A DNA stretch of 42,726 bases from Clostridiales bacterium (GCA_024693205.1 JAILLJ010000169.1:1-42726); one strand, 5' to 3'; counted from the first letter of the stretch, positions 27,680-37,246 are shown. Program-made: numbers and translations. The notes: generated by a model from the letters alone, not told the origin.

Positions 27680-29053
27680 ATGCTTGATATAGTAAACACA
27701 ATAGCCGCGATCTCGACTCCGCGTTCAGCCGGCGGGATAGGAATAATAAGGATATCCGGCCCCGAAAGCACGAAGATCGCCGACAAAGTCTTCGTATCGT
27801 CAAGCGGCGCGAAGCTGATAAATTCAAAGGGCTACAGGGCGCATTTCGGAAAAATAATATGTGACGGAAAAATTTTGGACGAGGCTGTATGCCTCGTCTT
27901 TCGCGCTCCGAAAAGCTATACGGGTGAGGACGTCGTCGAGATCTCGCTTCACGGCGGGATGTATGTCGTCACAAAGGCTCTTTCAGCCGTACTCTCTGCG
28001 GGAGCAAGACCTGCCGAAGCGGGAGAATTTACTAAACGCGCGTTTTTAAACGGCAAGCTTGACCTCTCCGAGGCCGAGGCGGTCATGAATATCATCTCAG
28101 CCGAGGGCGAACAGGCCGCTTTCGCGGCGGCAAACGCACTCGACGGCGCGCTCAGCCGAAAGATACGCGCCGAGGCGGATAAGCTTATCGCCGTTTCCGC
28201 AACGCTCGCGGCATGGGTCGATTACCCCGACGACGAGACGGAGGAGATGGCGCCGGAAAATATGCTTTCCGTTTTTATTTCCGTCAGAGACAGCCTCGAA
28301 AAGCTCCTCACCGAATTTGAGTCGGGACAGGCCGTGACCCAGGGAGTCAACGCCGCGATAGTCGGAAGACCCAACGTCGGCAAATCTACGCTCATGAATC
28401 TTCTTACGGGCTTCGAGCGCTCGATAGTCACCTCTTACGCCGGCACAACAAGGGACGTCGTCGAAGAAACGGTGCGTCTCGGAAACGTCGTACTGCGCCT
28501 TGCCGATACCGCCGGTATACGCGATACGGAAAATCCCGTCGAGAGCATAGGCGTCGGCATGGCTAAAAAGAAGCTCTCGGAAGCGTCGCTCGTGCTCGCT
28601 GTGTTTGACGGCTCGGAGGAGCTGTCGGACGAGGACAGAGAGCTTTTAAAAAGCTGTAAAAACAAACGCGCCGTCGCCGTTATCAACAAGACGGATCTCG
28701 AAAAGACGCTCGACAAAAACGAGATAAAACGATATATAAACGACGTCGTCGAGATATCGGCTTTTTCCGGCGAAGGACGCGACGAGCTGAGCGACACGGT
28801 CGAGAGGATATTGGGAACGGACAGGTTTGACTCGTCGTCCGCCATGCTCGGAAACGAGAGACAAAAAAGCTGCTGTGAAAAGGCGGTAAAATATCTAAGC
28901 GAAGCGATAGAAGCCGTTAAAAGCGGAGTTACCGCCGACGCCGTAAACGTCTGCGCCGACAGCTGTATCGAGGCGCTTTTGGAGATAACCGGCGAAAAAG
29001 CGGGAGAAGCAGTCGTAAACGAAATATTTTCAAGATTTTGCGTCGGAAAATAA
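27680..29053 (+). CDS. mnmE: tRNA modification GTPase MnmE
   Basis: DTIAAISTPRSAGGIGIIRISG-like N-term, GRPNVGKSTLMNLL, C-terminal FCVGK (CxGK). Confidence 0.98.
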   Translation: MLDIVNTIAAISTPRSAGGIGIIRISGPESTKIADKVFVSSSGAKLINSKGYRAHFGKIICDGKILDEAVCLVFRAPKSYTGEDVVEISLHGGMYVVTKALSAVLSAGARPAEAGEFTKRAFLNGKLDLSEAEAVMNIISAEGEQAAFAAANALDGALSRKIRAEADKLIAVSATLAAWVDYPDDETEEMAPENMLSVFISVRDSLEKLLTEFESGQAVTQGVNAAIVGRPNVGKSTLMNLLTGFERSIVTSYAGTTRDVVEETVRLGNVVLRLADTAGIRDTENPVESIGVGMAKKKLSEASLVLAVFDGSEELSDEDRELLKSCKNKRAVAVINKTDLEKTLDKNEIKRYINDVVEISAFSGEGRDELSDTVERILGTDRFDSSSAMLGNERQKSCCEKAVKYLSEAIEAVKSGVTADAVNVCADSCIEALLEITGEKAGEAVVNEIFSRFCVGK

Positions 29054-29100
29054 TGAGCCTCGGTATTTCAAACCGAGCCTGCGTAAAATAAATATAAATC

Positions 29101-29167
29101 AAAAAAGAGTTTTCCTTAACGTATCAAAGTCATCGCTGACAGATCCGAAAAGGAAAACTCTGTTTTT
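29101..29167. terminator. Bidirectional terminator
   Basis: AAAAAAGAGTTTTCCTT...AAGGAAAACTCTGTTTTTA between convergent mnmE and trmL. Confidence 0.75.
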
Positions 29168-29207
29168 ATTTGGTTTTAATTTGGTTTTATTTTGGTTATA
29201 TTTTATC

Positions 29208-29723
29208 CTATTTGTTGTTCGCGTCGCTCCACTTGAAGTTTCTCAGCTCGCCCTTACATAAAAGCTCCGGGAAGCCCCATTGGCGAAGCACCTCATAGAC
29301 GCCTATCGCGGCGCTGTTCGAGAGGTTCAGGCTCCTCGCCTCGTCCATCATCGGAAATCTTACGCACGACTCCGGATTGTTGAACAGAAGCTCCTCCGGA
29401 AGACCTGCCGTCTCCTTCCCGAAAACGAGGTATGAGCCGTCGGGATATTCGACGTCGGAATATATCTTTTGCGCCTTTGTCGAGAAGTAGAAGAAGCTGC
29501 CGCTGTTCTCTTTGAAAAAGCTGTCAAGCCCGTCGTAATATGTTATATCGAGCAGATGCCAATAATCAAGTCCCGCCCGTTTGAGCTTTGTATCGTCTAT
29601 TTCAAAGCCCATCGGGCCGACGAGATGAAGTCTCGCGCCCGTGACGGCGCATGTACGGGCGATGTTTCCCGTATTCTGCGGTATCTGAGGCTCGACAAGC
29701 ACGACGTTGAGCGTTTTTTTCAT
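29208..29723 (-). CDS. trmL: tRNA (cytidine(34)-2'-O)-methyltransferase
   Basis: LNVVLVEPQIPQNTGNIARTCA...FGKETAGLPEELL...NLSNSAAIGVYEVLRQ; ATG 29723 is the conserved start (ORF track runs to 29978). Confidence 0.95.
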   Translation of the reverse strand: MKKTLNVVLVEPQIPQNTGNIARTCAVTGARLHLVGPMGFEIDDTKLKRAGLDYWHLLDITYYDGLDSFFKENSGSFFYFSTKAQKIYSDVEYPDGSYLVFGKETAGLPEELLFNNPESCVRFPMMDEARSLNLSNSAAIGVYEVLRQWGFPELLCKGELRNFKWSDANNK

Positions 29724-29763
29724 TTTTAACACTTCCGTTTTTTGCAGGTATTTTTTCCGTTTT

Positions 29764-29784
29764 TTCGGGTAAAATATACCCGAA
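29764..29784. promoter_or_regulatory. Inverted repeat TTCGGGTA-AAATA-TACCCGAA
   Basis: Perfect 8-bp arms in the divergent trmL / small-ORF intergenic region. Confidence 0.5.
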
Positions 29785-29808
29785 CACAAAAAGAAAGGAC
29801 TGAACACA

Positions 29809-29997
29809 ATGCAGAAAAGCACAGGCAGCATCATGAAGGGCATGGGCATCGGCATGGCTGTCGGAGGCGTTTCCGGAGTCGTCGGAAGCTCGCTCCTTAA
29901 AAAGAAATCTCTCAAAAAAAGCGGTAAGAAAACTGCCGCCAAAGCCATTAAATCAATGACGGCAATGCTCGACAACATTCAGTATATGATGAAATGA
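29809..29997 (+). CDS. Small Gly/Lys-rich protein (YtxH-like)
   Basis: SD GAAAGGA; MKGMGIGMAVGGVSGVVGSSLLKKK. Confidence 0.7.
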   Translation: MQKSTGSIMKGMGIGMAVGGVSGVVGSSLLKKKSLKKSGKKTAAKAIKSMTAMLDNIQYMMK

Positions 29998-30690
29998 TCA
30001 GCCGTTGAAAAGTCCCATAGCCTTTTCTGTTTCGCCGCCGACGATAAGCTCTGCGGCGGAACAGACTTTTTCAGCCGTTTCCTTGAGCGTTAAAAGCTCA
30101 TCCTTTTTAAAATTTGACAGCACCCAATCGGCAAGCTCCCACTCGGGAGAGGGCTTCTCCCCTATCCCGACCTTTATCCGCGGGAAATTGTCGCTTTTAA
30201 GGTGATAAATAATGCTCTTTATCCCGTTATGGCCGCCGTCCGTCCCCTTTCGGCGTATACGCATTTTACCGCACGGCAGGGAGATATCGTCGAAGATGAC
30301 GATGATCTTTTCGGGAGGTATCTTATAAAACTCCGCGGCGTCGCGCACGGCCTCTCCGCTGTTGTTCATAAACGTCTGGGGCTTCATTAAAAGACAGCGA
30401 CGCCCGCCGAGAGAGACGTCGCAGTAAAGCGACTTGAACTTCAGCTTTTTTATTTTTACGTCGTTTTTCATCGCTAAATAATCGACGCAGAGAAATCCCG
30501 TGTTGTGCCTCGTGAATTCGTATTTTTCACCCGGATTTCCGAGCCCGACTATCATAAATTCGGGAGCGGACGACGTCCGCTCCGTTTTTGAAAAAATATC
30601 CGACCTGATCTTTCCGAACATATCCGATCTTTGCGGCGCCGTCCGGACGTAACCGACTCTTGCCCTTTTCACGGCGCCTTTACCTTTCAC
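29998..30690 (-). CDS. pth: Peptidyl-tRNA hydrolase (N-terminus uncertain)
   Basis: MIVGLGNPGEKYEFTRHNTGFLCVDYLA, LMKPQTFMNNSGEAV, RRKGTDGGHNGIKSI. Confidence 0.95.
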   Translation of the reverse strand: MKGKGAVKRARVGYVRTAPQRSDMFGKIRSDIFSKTERTSSAPEFMIVGLGNPGEKYEFTRHNTGFLCVDYLAMKNDVKIKKLKFKSLYCDVSLGGRRCLLMKPQTFMNNSGEAVRDAAEFYKIPPEKIIVIFDDISLPCGKMRIRRKGTDGGHNGIKSIIYHLKSDNFPRIKVGIGEKPSPEWELADWVLSNFKKDELLTLKETAEKVCSAAELIVGGETEKAMGLFNG

Positions 30691-30712
30691 TTTTGTATCG
30701 TCAAATTAAGCT

Positions 30713-31744
30713 TTATTTTATCGAAACGTACTTGTATCCCTTGCCGTTGTTTTCCATGCCGTAAACGTAGGAGAGCTTCGGAGATGCTTTTCTTATCGCT
30801 TCGACTACAGCCTGCTCGTCGTTATCGGCGCTTGAAATGACGTCAAAGCGCATCGTCGTCTTTCCCGTGTTTTTAGCCGAAAGACCTACGTCGCCGTCGC
30901 CGCGCGGATTTAGATAAACTCCGTCTCCCACGCTTCCGGGAACGGACATGCCGCATACGGTTATGTCCTTACCGGTGTCGTTGCTGAACTCGACGGCTAT
31001 CGTGTATTCCTTCCACTTCGATCTGTCCTTCAGATAGCTCTTTTTATCGCTCTCGGACATCGAAAATTTGCCGAGCTTCTTTTCGTCGGCATATCTTGTT
31101 TTAAAATCGGCATTGGTGAGATATGTAAACCTCGCGCCGAGGGCTTCCAGTTTATCGCTTGACGTAGGAGTCGTTCCCTTTGTCGTGCCTTCGGTCGGCT
31201 TTGAAGACGAAGCAGTCGTGCCCTTTCCCGAAGACGACGCGGAAGAGCCGGAGGACGCCGTCGTCTTTTTTTCGCCCGTCGAAGCGGTCTTGTCGTCCGA
31301 TTTTGACGGTTTTGTGTTGTCCGGATATTTTACATCATTTCCCTCGGGAAGCGTCGGATCCTTTAAGCTGAAGCCGGAATTATCCGACGCGAACGCGGCT
31401 CCGCCCATGGCGGTCGTTTTATCCCCCGCATTATCCTTCGCATTTTCAGCCGCATCCTGTTTTGTTTCGCCTTTGCCCGCCGTCGTACCCTTAACGTCTG
31501 ATTTATCCGCCTTGTTTTTTGACGAAGCGGAAGCGGCGACCGTCGTTTCTTTTGACTTTCTCGGCGCCTTAGACGACGTCTCGCTTTGTTCATCGGCGTA
31601 TTGGGAGTATGCGCCTTCGGTTATCCCCGATAAAGGCTCCAAAGGCTCCGGATCGTATGCCGACTTTCCGCCGCATCCCGAAACGGAAGCGAATACTATC
31701 GCAAGAACTGCCGCGGCGGCTGCATATTTTTTTAGATTTTTCAT
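30713..31744 (-). CDS. Lipoprotein with low-complexity linker and C-terminal FxxKNxT-type domain
   Basis: Signal LAIVFASVSGCGG lipobox; K/S/T-rich linker; C-term shares pattern with the neighbouring lipoprotein. Confidence 0.75.
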   Translation of the reverse strand: MKNLKKYAAAAAVLAIVFASVSGCGGKSAYDPEPLEPLSGITEGAYSQYADEQSETSSKAPRKSKETTVAASASSKNKADKSDVKGTTAGKGETKQDAAENAKDNAGDKTTAMGGAAFASDNSGFSLKDPTLPEGNDVKYPDNTKPSKSDDKTASTGEKKTTASSGSSASSSGKGTTASSSKPTEGTTKGTTPTSSDKLEALGARFTYLTNADFKTRYADEKKLGKFSMSESDKKSYLKDRSKWKEYTIAVEFSNDTGKDITVCGMSVPGSVGDGVYLNPRGDGDVGLSAKNTGKTTMRFDVISSADNDEQAVVEAIRKASPKLSYVYGMENNGKGYKYVSIK

Positions 31745-31768
31745 GTTATCGCCCGTGTCTTAAAATTT

Positions 31769-32524
31769 TTATCCGGCCTTTACCGGCTTTTTTGTCGAAG
31801 AAGCTTTTGACGACGCGGCGGCTGTGACGCCTTTGTCCTTCTTTGTCGATGATGTCGCGCCGCTGTCGGCCTTAGTTTCGGTAGCCGACGTAATGTCGTC
31901 GACCTTCTTCGTCGTCAGCGTCTGCGCCGTCGGAGCTGTCGTCTCCAAGGAAAAGTCCGATTTTTCCGCCATCCTTATCTTTTCGTAAATGAGATCAGAT
32001 TCGGCGGCGTTTTTAAGGTCGTCGATCTCGGTCGCGGAGTCGACGTATATCAGCTCGGCGTTTAGCTGTTTCAATCCGTCGTAGACGGTGCTCAGGGAAT
32101 ATTTTTCCGCGCTCGCAATAATGTTGAAGGTCATCGTGTAATATCCGTCGTATTTTTCCGGAAGTCCCATGACCGCGTCGCCGAATTTACAAATATAAAG
32201 CTTTTTGTCGCCGCCGTCGTCGGCAGTAAGCCCGAGAACGTTTATCCCGAAATCGTTTTTGTTTGTAAACAAAACGTCGACGGACGCGCCGAACCAGCGC
32301 TCGTCCCCGTTTACGAATTTGTTTTCAAACCCCTTCTCGGTAAACTCAAAGCCGGAGAGGACATGATCCCTTCCCGTCCCGTTGTCAATATAATCGGTCA
32401 GAAAATCCGACCCCCGAATACTGCCGAAATACGCGTCGGTAGTCGTCTTACCGCCGCATGAGGCGGCGGTGACGATAACTATGAACGCAAGAAAAAGCGG
32501 CAAAACCTTTTTTAACGCTTTCAT
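31769..32524 (-). CDS. Lipoprotein, paralogous domain with C-terminal low-complexity tail
   Basis: FLAFIVIVTAASCGG lipobox; VDVLFTNKNDFGINVLGL...YYTMTFNIIASAEKYSLSTVYDGLKQLNAELIYV. Confidence 0.75.
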   Translation of the reverse strand: MKALKKVLPLFLAFIVIVTAASCGGKTTTDAYFGSIRGSDFLTDYIDNGTGRDHVLSGFEFTEKGFENKFVNGDERWFGASVDVLFTNKNDFGINVLGLTADDGGDKKLYICKFGDAVMGLPEKYDGYYTMTFNIIASAEKYSLSTVYDGLKQLNAELIYVDSATEIDDLKNAAESDLIYEKIRMAEKSDFSLETTAPTAQTLTTKKVDDITSATETKADSGATSSTKKDKGVTAAASSKASSTKKPVKAG

Positions 32525-32541
32525 TTTTCCTCCGAGATCAC

Positions 32542-33951
32542 TCAGCCCTGTCTCTTATAGGGCTTTTTGACCTTTACCCAGTCTTTTTTGATTATCTGAC
32601 GTTCACGCGCCAACGCAAGAGCGTTTGCGGGGACGTCCTCCGTAATTGTCGAACCTGCCGCCGTATAGGCGTTTTCTCCGACCTTTACGGGAGCGACGAG
32701 GTTGGTATCGCATCCGATGAACGCGCCGTTTTCGATCACAGTGCGGTGTTTTTCTTTTCCGGAATAGTTTACCGTGGCGCATCCTGATCCGATATTGACG
32801 TTGCATCCGACGTCGGAGTCGCCGATATAGGAGAGATGGGATATCTTTGTCCCGCTTTCGACTATCGAATTCTTTACCTCGACAAAGTTACCGACTCTTA
32901 CGTTTTCGCCTATCCTCGAATCGGGACGAAGTCTTGCGAACGGGCCTATCTCCGCTCCCGACCAGACCTCGGCGTCATTGCAGTACGAGTTCATAAAGCT
33001 GACGTTGTTTCCGAATTTTCCGTTCTCGATAAAGCTCTGCGGGCCTATGGTGCAGTTGGAGCCTATCTCCGTCCTGCCCTTGATTATCGTTCCCGGAAGT
33101 ATCACTGTATCCGCGCCGATCTTGACGTCCGGCCCGATCATGATACCGTCGGCGCAGGGTATCGAAACGCCGCTTTTCATAAGCGATTCAAGAACGCCGC
33201 GTCTCGCGATATTGTTGAGATCTTCAAGCTGTATCCTGTCGTTTGCTCCCAAGACCACGTTGCTGTTTTTAGTGTTGAAGGTAGCTGTCTTCTGTCCCAT
33301 ATCGCGAAGTATCTCGATGGCGTCGGTCAGATAATATTCCTTGGCGGCGCTGCCGAGCCTGTATTTGGCGTCGGTGCCGAGCTTGTCGAGAGCTATCAGC
33401 AGAGCGCGGCAGGAGAACCAATATGCGCCGGAATTGACTTCGTTAATCTTTTTTATCTCTTCGTCCGCGTCGCGTTCCTCGACGATCTTTGAAAAGATAC
33501 CGCTCTTGTCCCTGACTATCCTTCCGTATCCGTAAGGATCGGCGACGTTTGCGGATATCACAGTGGCGGCGTTGCCCGTACGCTTATGGTACTCATATGC
33601 CGACAGCACCGTTCCGTCGTCGATAAGCGGAGCGTCGCCGCAAAGAATAAGAATATCCGCGTGTCCGTGCGCTTCGATAAAATCCTTTGCCTGCATAACG
33701 GCGTGACCCGTTCCGAGACGCTCTTCCTGATAGACGGTCGATATACCCTTTTCGAGATGCTCGGTCAGCATCTCTTTCATATGCCCGGTAACCACGCATA
33801 TGTTTTCTTTTTTGACGCCGCATCTTTGAACGCAGTCAGTCACCCAATCGATCATCGGCTTGAAAAGCACTTCTGCAAGCACCTTAGGCTTAGAAGATCT
33901 CATCCTTGTTCCTTCTCCGGCTGCAAGGATCAATGTACAATTTTCGTCCAT
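32542..33951 (-). CDS. glmU: Bifunctional UDP-GlcNAc pyrophosphorylase / GlcN-1-P acetyltransferase
   Basis: LILAAGEGTRMRSSKPKVL, hexapeptide repeats; ATG 33951 with SD AAGGAGG (ORF track start 34074 is upstream). Confidence 0.97.
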   Translation of the reverse strand: MDENCTLILAAGEGTRMRSSKPKVLAEVLFKPMIDWVTDCVQRCGVKKENICVVTGHMKEMLTEHLEKGISTVYQEERLGTGHAVMQAKDFIEAHGHADILILCGDAPLIDDGTVLSAYEYHKRTGNAATVISANVADPYGYGRIVRDKSGIFSKIVEERDADEEIKKINEVNSGAYWFSCRALLIALDKLGTDAKYRLGSAAKEYYLTDAIEILRDMGQKTATFNTKNSNVVLGANDRIQLEDLNNIARRGVLESLMKSGVSIPCADGIMIGPDVKIGADTVILPGTIIKGRTEIGSNCTIGPQSFIENGKFGNNVSFMNSYCNDAEVWSGAEIGPFARLRPDSRIGENVRVGNFVEVKNSIVESGTKISHLSYIGDSDVGCNVNIGSGCATVNYSGKEKHRTVIENGAFIGCDTNLVAPVKVGENAYTAAGSTITEDVPANALALARERQIIKKDWVKVKKPYKRQG

Positions 33952-34307
33952 AGCGTGTGCCTCCTTTAATATTTTTCGGCAGACCGTATCGTCCCGCCTA
34001 ACCAATATAATTATGACAGAAAACATGTAAAAATACAAGAGTAAATATAAAACATTTATATATAAAATCACCATTTCGGGAGCATTTTGTCCCGTTTTTT
34101 CGCCGATATCCCGAATGATAAAACAAAAATGAACATAATATACAAAATGTTTTATGTATGAGAAATATATTTATGATAAAAATGTATGGAATTTTTTTAA
34201 CGGGTATGTTAAAATATACTTTGAATTTTAACGTATCTTCTTTTGCGGCCGTTAAAATTTAACTGATTTTGTCAAATAAAAAATAATAAATCACGGAGGT
34301 ATTTTCA

Positions 34308-36950
34308 ATGGCGCACAAATATGTTTATCTCTTCAACGAAGGCAACGCCAACATGAGAGAGGTCCTCGGCGGCAAGGGCGCGAACCTTTGCGAAATGACC
34401 AATCTCGGAATGCCGGTACCGCAGGGCTTCATCGTTTCGACAGAGGCCTGCACGCGTTACTACGAAGACGGAAAGAAGCTTTCTCAGGATATCATCGACG
34501 AGATCGATGAGTATCTCGGAAAGATCGAAGAAATCAACGGCAAGAAGTTTGCCGATCCCGAGAAGCCCCTTCTCGTTTCGGTACGTTCGGGCGCCCGCGC
34601 TTCCATGCCCGGCATGATGGACACGATCCTCAACCTCGGCATCAACGACGAGGTCGCCGCTGCTCTTATCAAGGGCAATCCCGATCCCAAGTTTGAGCGC
34701 TTTGTTTATGACTCATACCGCCGTTTCGTCCAGATGTTCTCCGACGTCGTCATGGGCATCTCCAAAAAGCAGTTTGAAGTTATCATTGACGAGATCAAAG
34801 AGAAGAAGGGCGTTAAAAACGACATCGACCTCGACGTAAACGACATGAAAGAGCTTGTCGTTCGCTTCAAGGCCTACTATAAAGAGCAGCTCGGCACTGA
34901 CTTCCCGACCGATCCTCACGATCAGATGCTCGAGTCGGTCAAGGCAGTTTTCCGTTCATGGGACAACGAGCGCGCCCAGATCTACCGCATGAGAAACGAC
35001 ATCCCCTCCAGCTGGGGCACGGCAGTTACCGTAATGCCCATGGTATTCGGCAACCTCAACAACAAGTCCGGCACGGGCGTCGCCTTCACGCGTAACCCCT
35101 CGACCGGTGAAAAGGCGATCTACGGCGAATACCTCATCAACGCTCAGGGCGAAGACGTCGTCGCCGGCGTACGTACACCCTCCAAGATCTCCGAGCTTGA
35201 AAGAGAAATGCCCGAGGTTTACGCTCAGTTCATCAAGACTGCAAAGAAACTTGAAAATCACTACAAAGACATGCAGGACATGGAGTTCACCATCGAAGAC
35301 GGCAAGCTCTACATGCTCCAGTGCCGTAACGGCAAGCGTACCGCTTCCGCGGCTCTCCGCATAGCTCTTGACCTCGTTGACGAGAGAAAGATAACAAAGG
35401 AAGAGGCCGTCTGCCGCGTAGAACCCAAGCAGCTCGACGCTCTCCTTCACCCGACGTTTGACGCCGCGGCTCTTAAAAAGGCCAAGGTCGTCGCTCAGGG
35501 TCTTGCCGCTTCTCCCGGCGCAGCCTGCGGACGCGTTGTCTTCACGGCGGCCGAGTCCGAGGAGTGGGCAGCAAGAGGCGAAAAGGTCATCCTTGTACGT
35601 CTTGAGACTTCTCCCGACGATATCAAAGGCATGGTCACCGCTCAGGGTATCCTTACTGTCCGCGGCGGTATGACCTCGCACGCCGCTGTTGTCGCAAGAG
35701 GCATGGGCACATGCTGCGTATCCGGCTGCGGCGACATCGTTATGCATGCCGATAAGAAATATTTCACGATAGGCGACCTCAGATTCAACGAGGGCGACTA
35801 CATCTCGCTTGACGGCTCGACCGGAAACGTTTACGGCGAAGCTATCCCGACAGCTCCCGCCACCATCTCCGGCGACTTCAAGAAGTTCATGGAGTGGGCC
35901 GACGCTGCGCGCGGCGACTTCATGGTCCGCACAAATGCCGATAATCCCCGCGATACTGCTCAGGCAGTCAAGTTCGGCGCTCAGGGCATCGGCCTTTGCC
36001 GTACCGAGCACATGTTCTTCGAGGGCGACAGGATCATGGCTATCCGTGAGATGATCGTCTCCGATACAGTCGAACAGCGTAAAAAGGCTCTCGCAAAGAT
36101 CCTCCCGCTTCAGCAGGGCGACTTTGAAGAGATGTACAGAGTCCTTGAGGGCAGACCGATGACAGTCCGTTATCTTGATCCGCCTCTCCATGAGTTCATT
36201 CCCAAGACGGAAGCCGAGAAGGACGCTCTCGCCAAGGATATGGGCATAACGGTCGAAAAGATCGACGATATCTGCGTTAAGCTCGAAGAGTCCAACCCGA
36301 TGATGGGACACCGCGGATGCCGCCTTTGCGTGACATTCCCCGAGATCGCCGAGATGCAGACGACGGCTGTTATCAACGCCGCCATCAACGTCAACGCAGA
36401 GCATCCGGAATACAACATCGTTCCGGAGATCATGATCCCGCTCGTAGGCTCCGTAAAAGAGCTCAAGTTCGTTAAGGACATCGTTACGGCTACTGCCGAT
36501 AAGATCATCGCCGACAAGGGCGTTGCTCTTAAATATAAGGTCGGAACAATGATCGAGATCCCGCGCGCCGCCATCACGGCCGACGAGATCGCGCAGGAAG
36601 CTGAGTTCTTCAGCTTCGGCACGAACGACCTCACCCAGATGACATTCGGATTCTCACGCGACGACGCCGGCAAGTTCCTCGGCTCCTACTATGAGAACAA
36701 GATCTATGACTTCGATCCGTTTGCGAAGCTCGACCAGGAAGGCGTAGGCAAGCTCGTCAAGATGGCAGCCGATCTCGGCAAGAAGACTCGCCCCGACATC
36801 CATCTCGGAATCTGCGGCGAACACGGCGGAGATCCCTCCTCTGTTGAATTCTGCTACAACGCCGGCCTCAATTATGTTTCCTGCTCGCCGTTCCGCGTAC
36901 CGATCGCACGTCTCGCGGCAGCCCAGGCAGCTATCAAGGCTAAGAAATAA
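34308..36950 (+). CDS. ppdK: Pyruvate, phosphate dikinase
   Basis: GGKGANLCEMTNLGMPVPQGFIVSTE, GGMTSHAAVVARGMGTCCVSGCG, FGTNDLTQMTFGFSRDD. Confidence 0.99.
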   Translation: MAHKYVYLFNEGNANMREVLGGKGANLCEMTNLGMPVPQGFIVSTEACTRYYEDGKKLSQDIIDEIDEYLGKIEEINGKKFADPEKPLLVSVRSGARASMPGMMDTILNLGINDEVAAALIKGNPDPKFERFVYDSYRRFVQMFSDVVMGISKKQFEVIIDEIKEKKGVKNDIDLDVNDMKELVVRFKAYYKEQLGTDFPTDPHDQMLESVKAVFRSWDNERAQIYRMRNDIPSSWGTAVTVMPMVFGNLNNKSGTGVAFTRNPSTGEKAIYGEYLINAQGEDVVAGVRTPSKISELEREMPEVYAQFIKTAKKLENHYKDMQDMEFTIEDGKLYMLQCRNGKRTASAALRIALDLVDERKITKEEAVCRVEPKQLDALLHPTFDAAALKKAKVVAQGLAASPGAACGRVVFTAAESEEWAARGEKVILVRLETSPDDIKGMVTAQGILTVRGGMTSHAAVVARGMGTCCVSGCGDIVMHADKKYFTIGDLRFNEGDYISLDGSTGNVYGEAIPTAPATISGDFKKFMEWADAARGDFMVRTNADNPRDTAQAVKFGAQGIGLCRTEHMFFEGDRIMAIREMIVSDTVEQRKKALAKILPLQQGDFEEMYRVLEGRPMTVRYLDPPLHEFIPKTEAEKDALAKDMGITVEKIDDICVKLEESNPMMGHRGCRLCVTFPEIAEMQTTAVINAAINVNAEHPEYNIVPEIMIPLVGSVKELKFVKDIVTATADKIIADKGVALKYKVGTMIEIPRAAITADEIAQEAEFFSFGTNDLTQMTFGFSRDDAGKFLGSYYENKIYDFDPFAKLDQEGVGKLVKMAADLGKKTRPDIHLGICGEHGGDPSSVEFCYNAGLNYVSCSPFRVPIARLAAAQAAIKAKK

Positions 36951-36980
36951 TTAAACGCAGACCGTTTAGGTTATAAACCT

Positions 36981-37023
36981 AAAGCCCGACTCCTTCGGTT
37001 TTCCGTAAGAGTCGGGCTTTTTG
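36981..37023 (+). terminator. Terminator of ppdK
   Basis: AAAGCCCGACTC...GAGTCGGGCTTTTTG. Confidence 0.88.
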
Positions 37024-37041
37024 TATGATCGCACATTTTTA

Positions 37042-37085
37042 AAATCCCTCCTTTGCGGTACAATGAGATCGCAAAGGAGGGATTT
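37042..37085. promoter_or_regulatory. 16-bp perfect inverted repeat that contains an SD
   Basis: AAATCCCTCCTTTGCG-12 nt-CGCAAAGGAGGGATTT; right arm is the SD for GTG 37089. Confidence 0.7.
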
Positions 37086-37088
37086 GCT

Positions 37089-37145
37089 GTGAAAGATAAT
37101 TTAAAAAAATATGAATATGGGGACAATGGTACTATCTGTATCTGA
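37089..37145 (+). pseudogene. 18-codon ORF MKDNLKKYEYGDNGTICI*, likely gene remnant
   Basis: GTG start with SD GGAGGG; stop at 37143-37145; possible frameshifted continuation SEEKPSDNRQRYEISLL in +1 frame. Confidence 0.4.
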
Positions 37146-37246
37146 AGAAAAGCCGTCCGACAACCGCCAACGTTATGAAATATCGTTATTAACTATGCTT
37201 CGACTGATTTTGATTCTGCGAGCGTGTATTGTTACTTTCAATTCAA

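Noticed and set aside
29724-29978. N-terminal extension of the trmL ORF
   Set aside because: Conserved protein begins MKKTLNVVLVEPQ at 29723; upstream frame is antisense to the small ORF at 29809-29997.
34956-36404. 482-aa minus-strand ORF opposite ppdK
   Set aside because: Shadow ORF caused by codon bias in ppdK; no recognisable domains and fully inside a well-supported gene.
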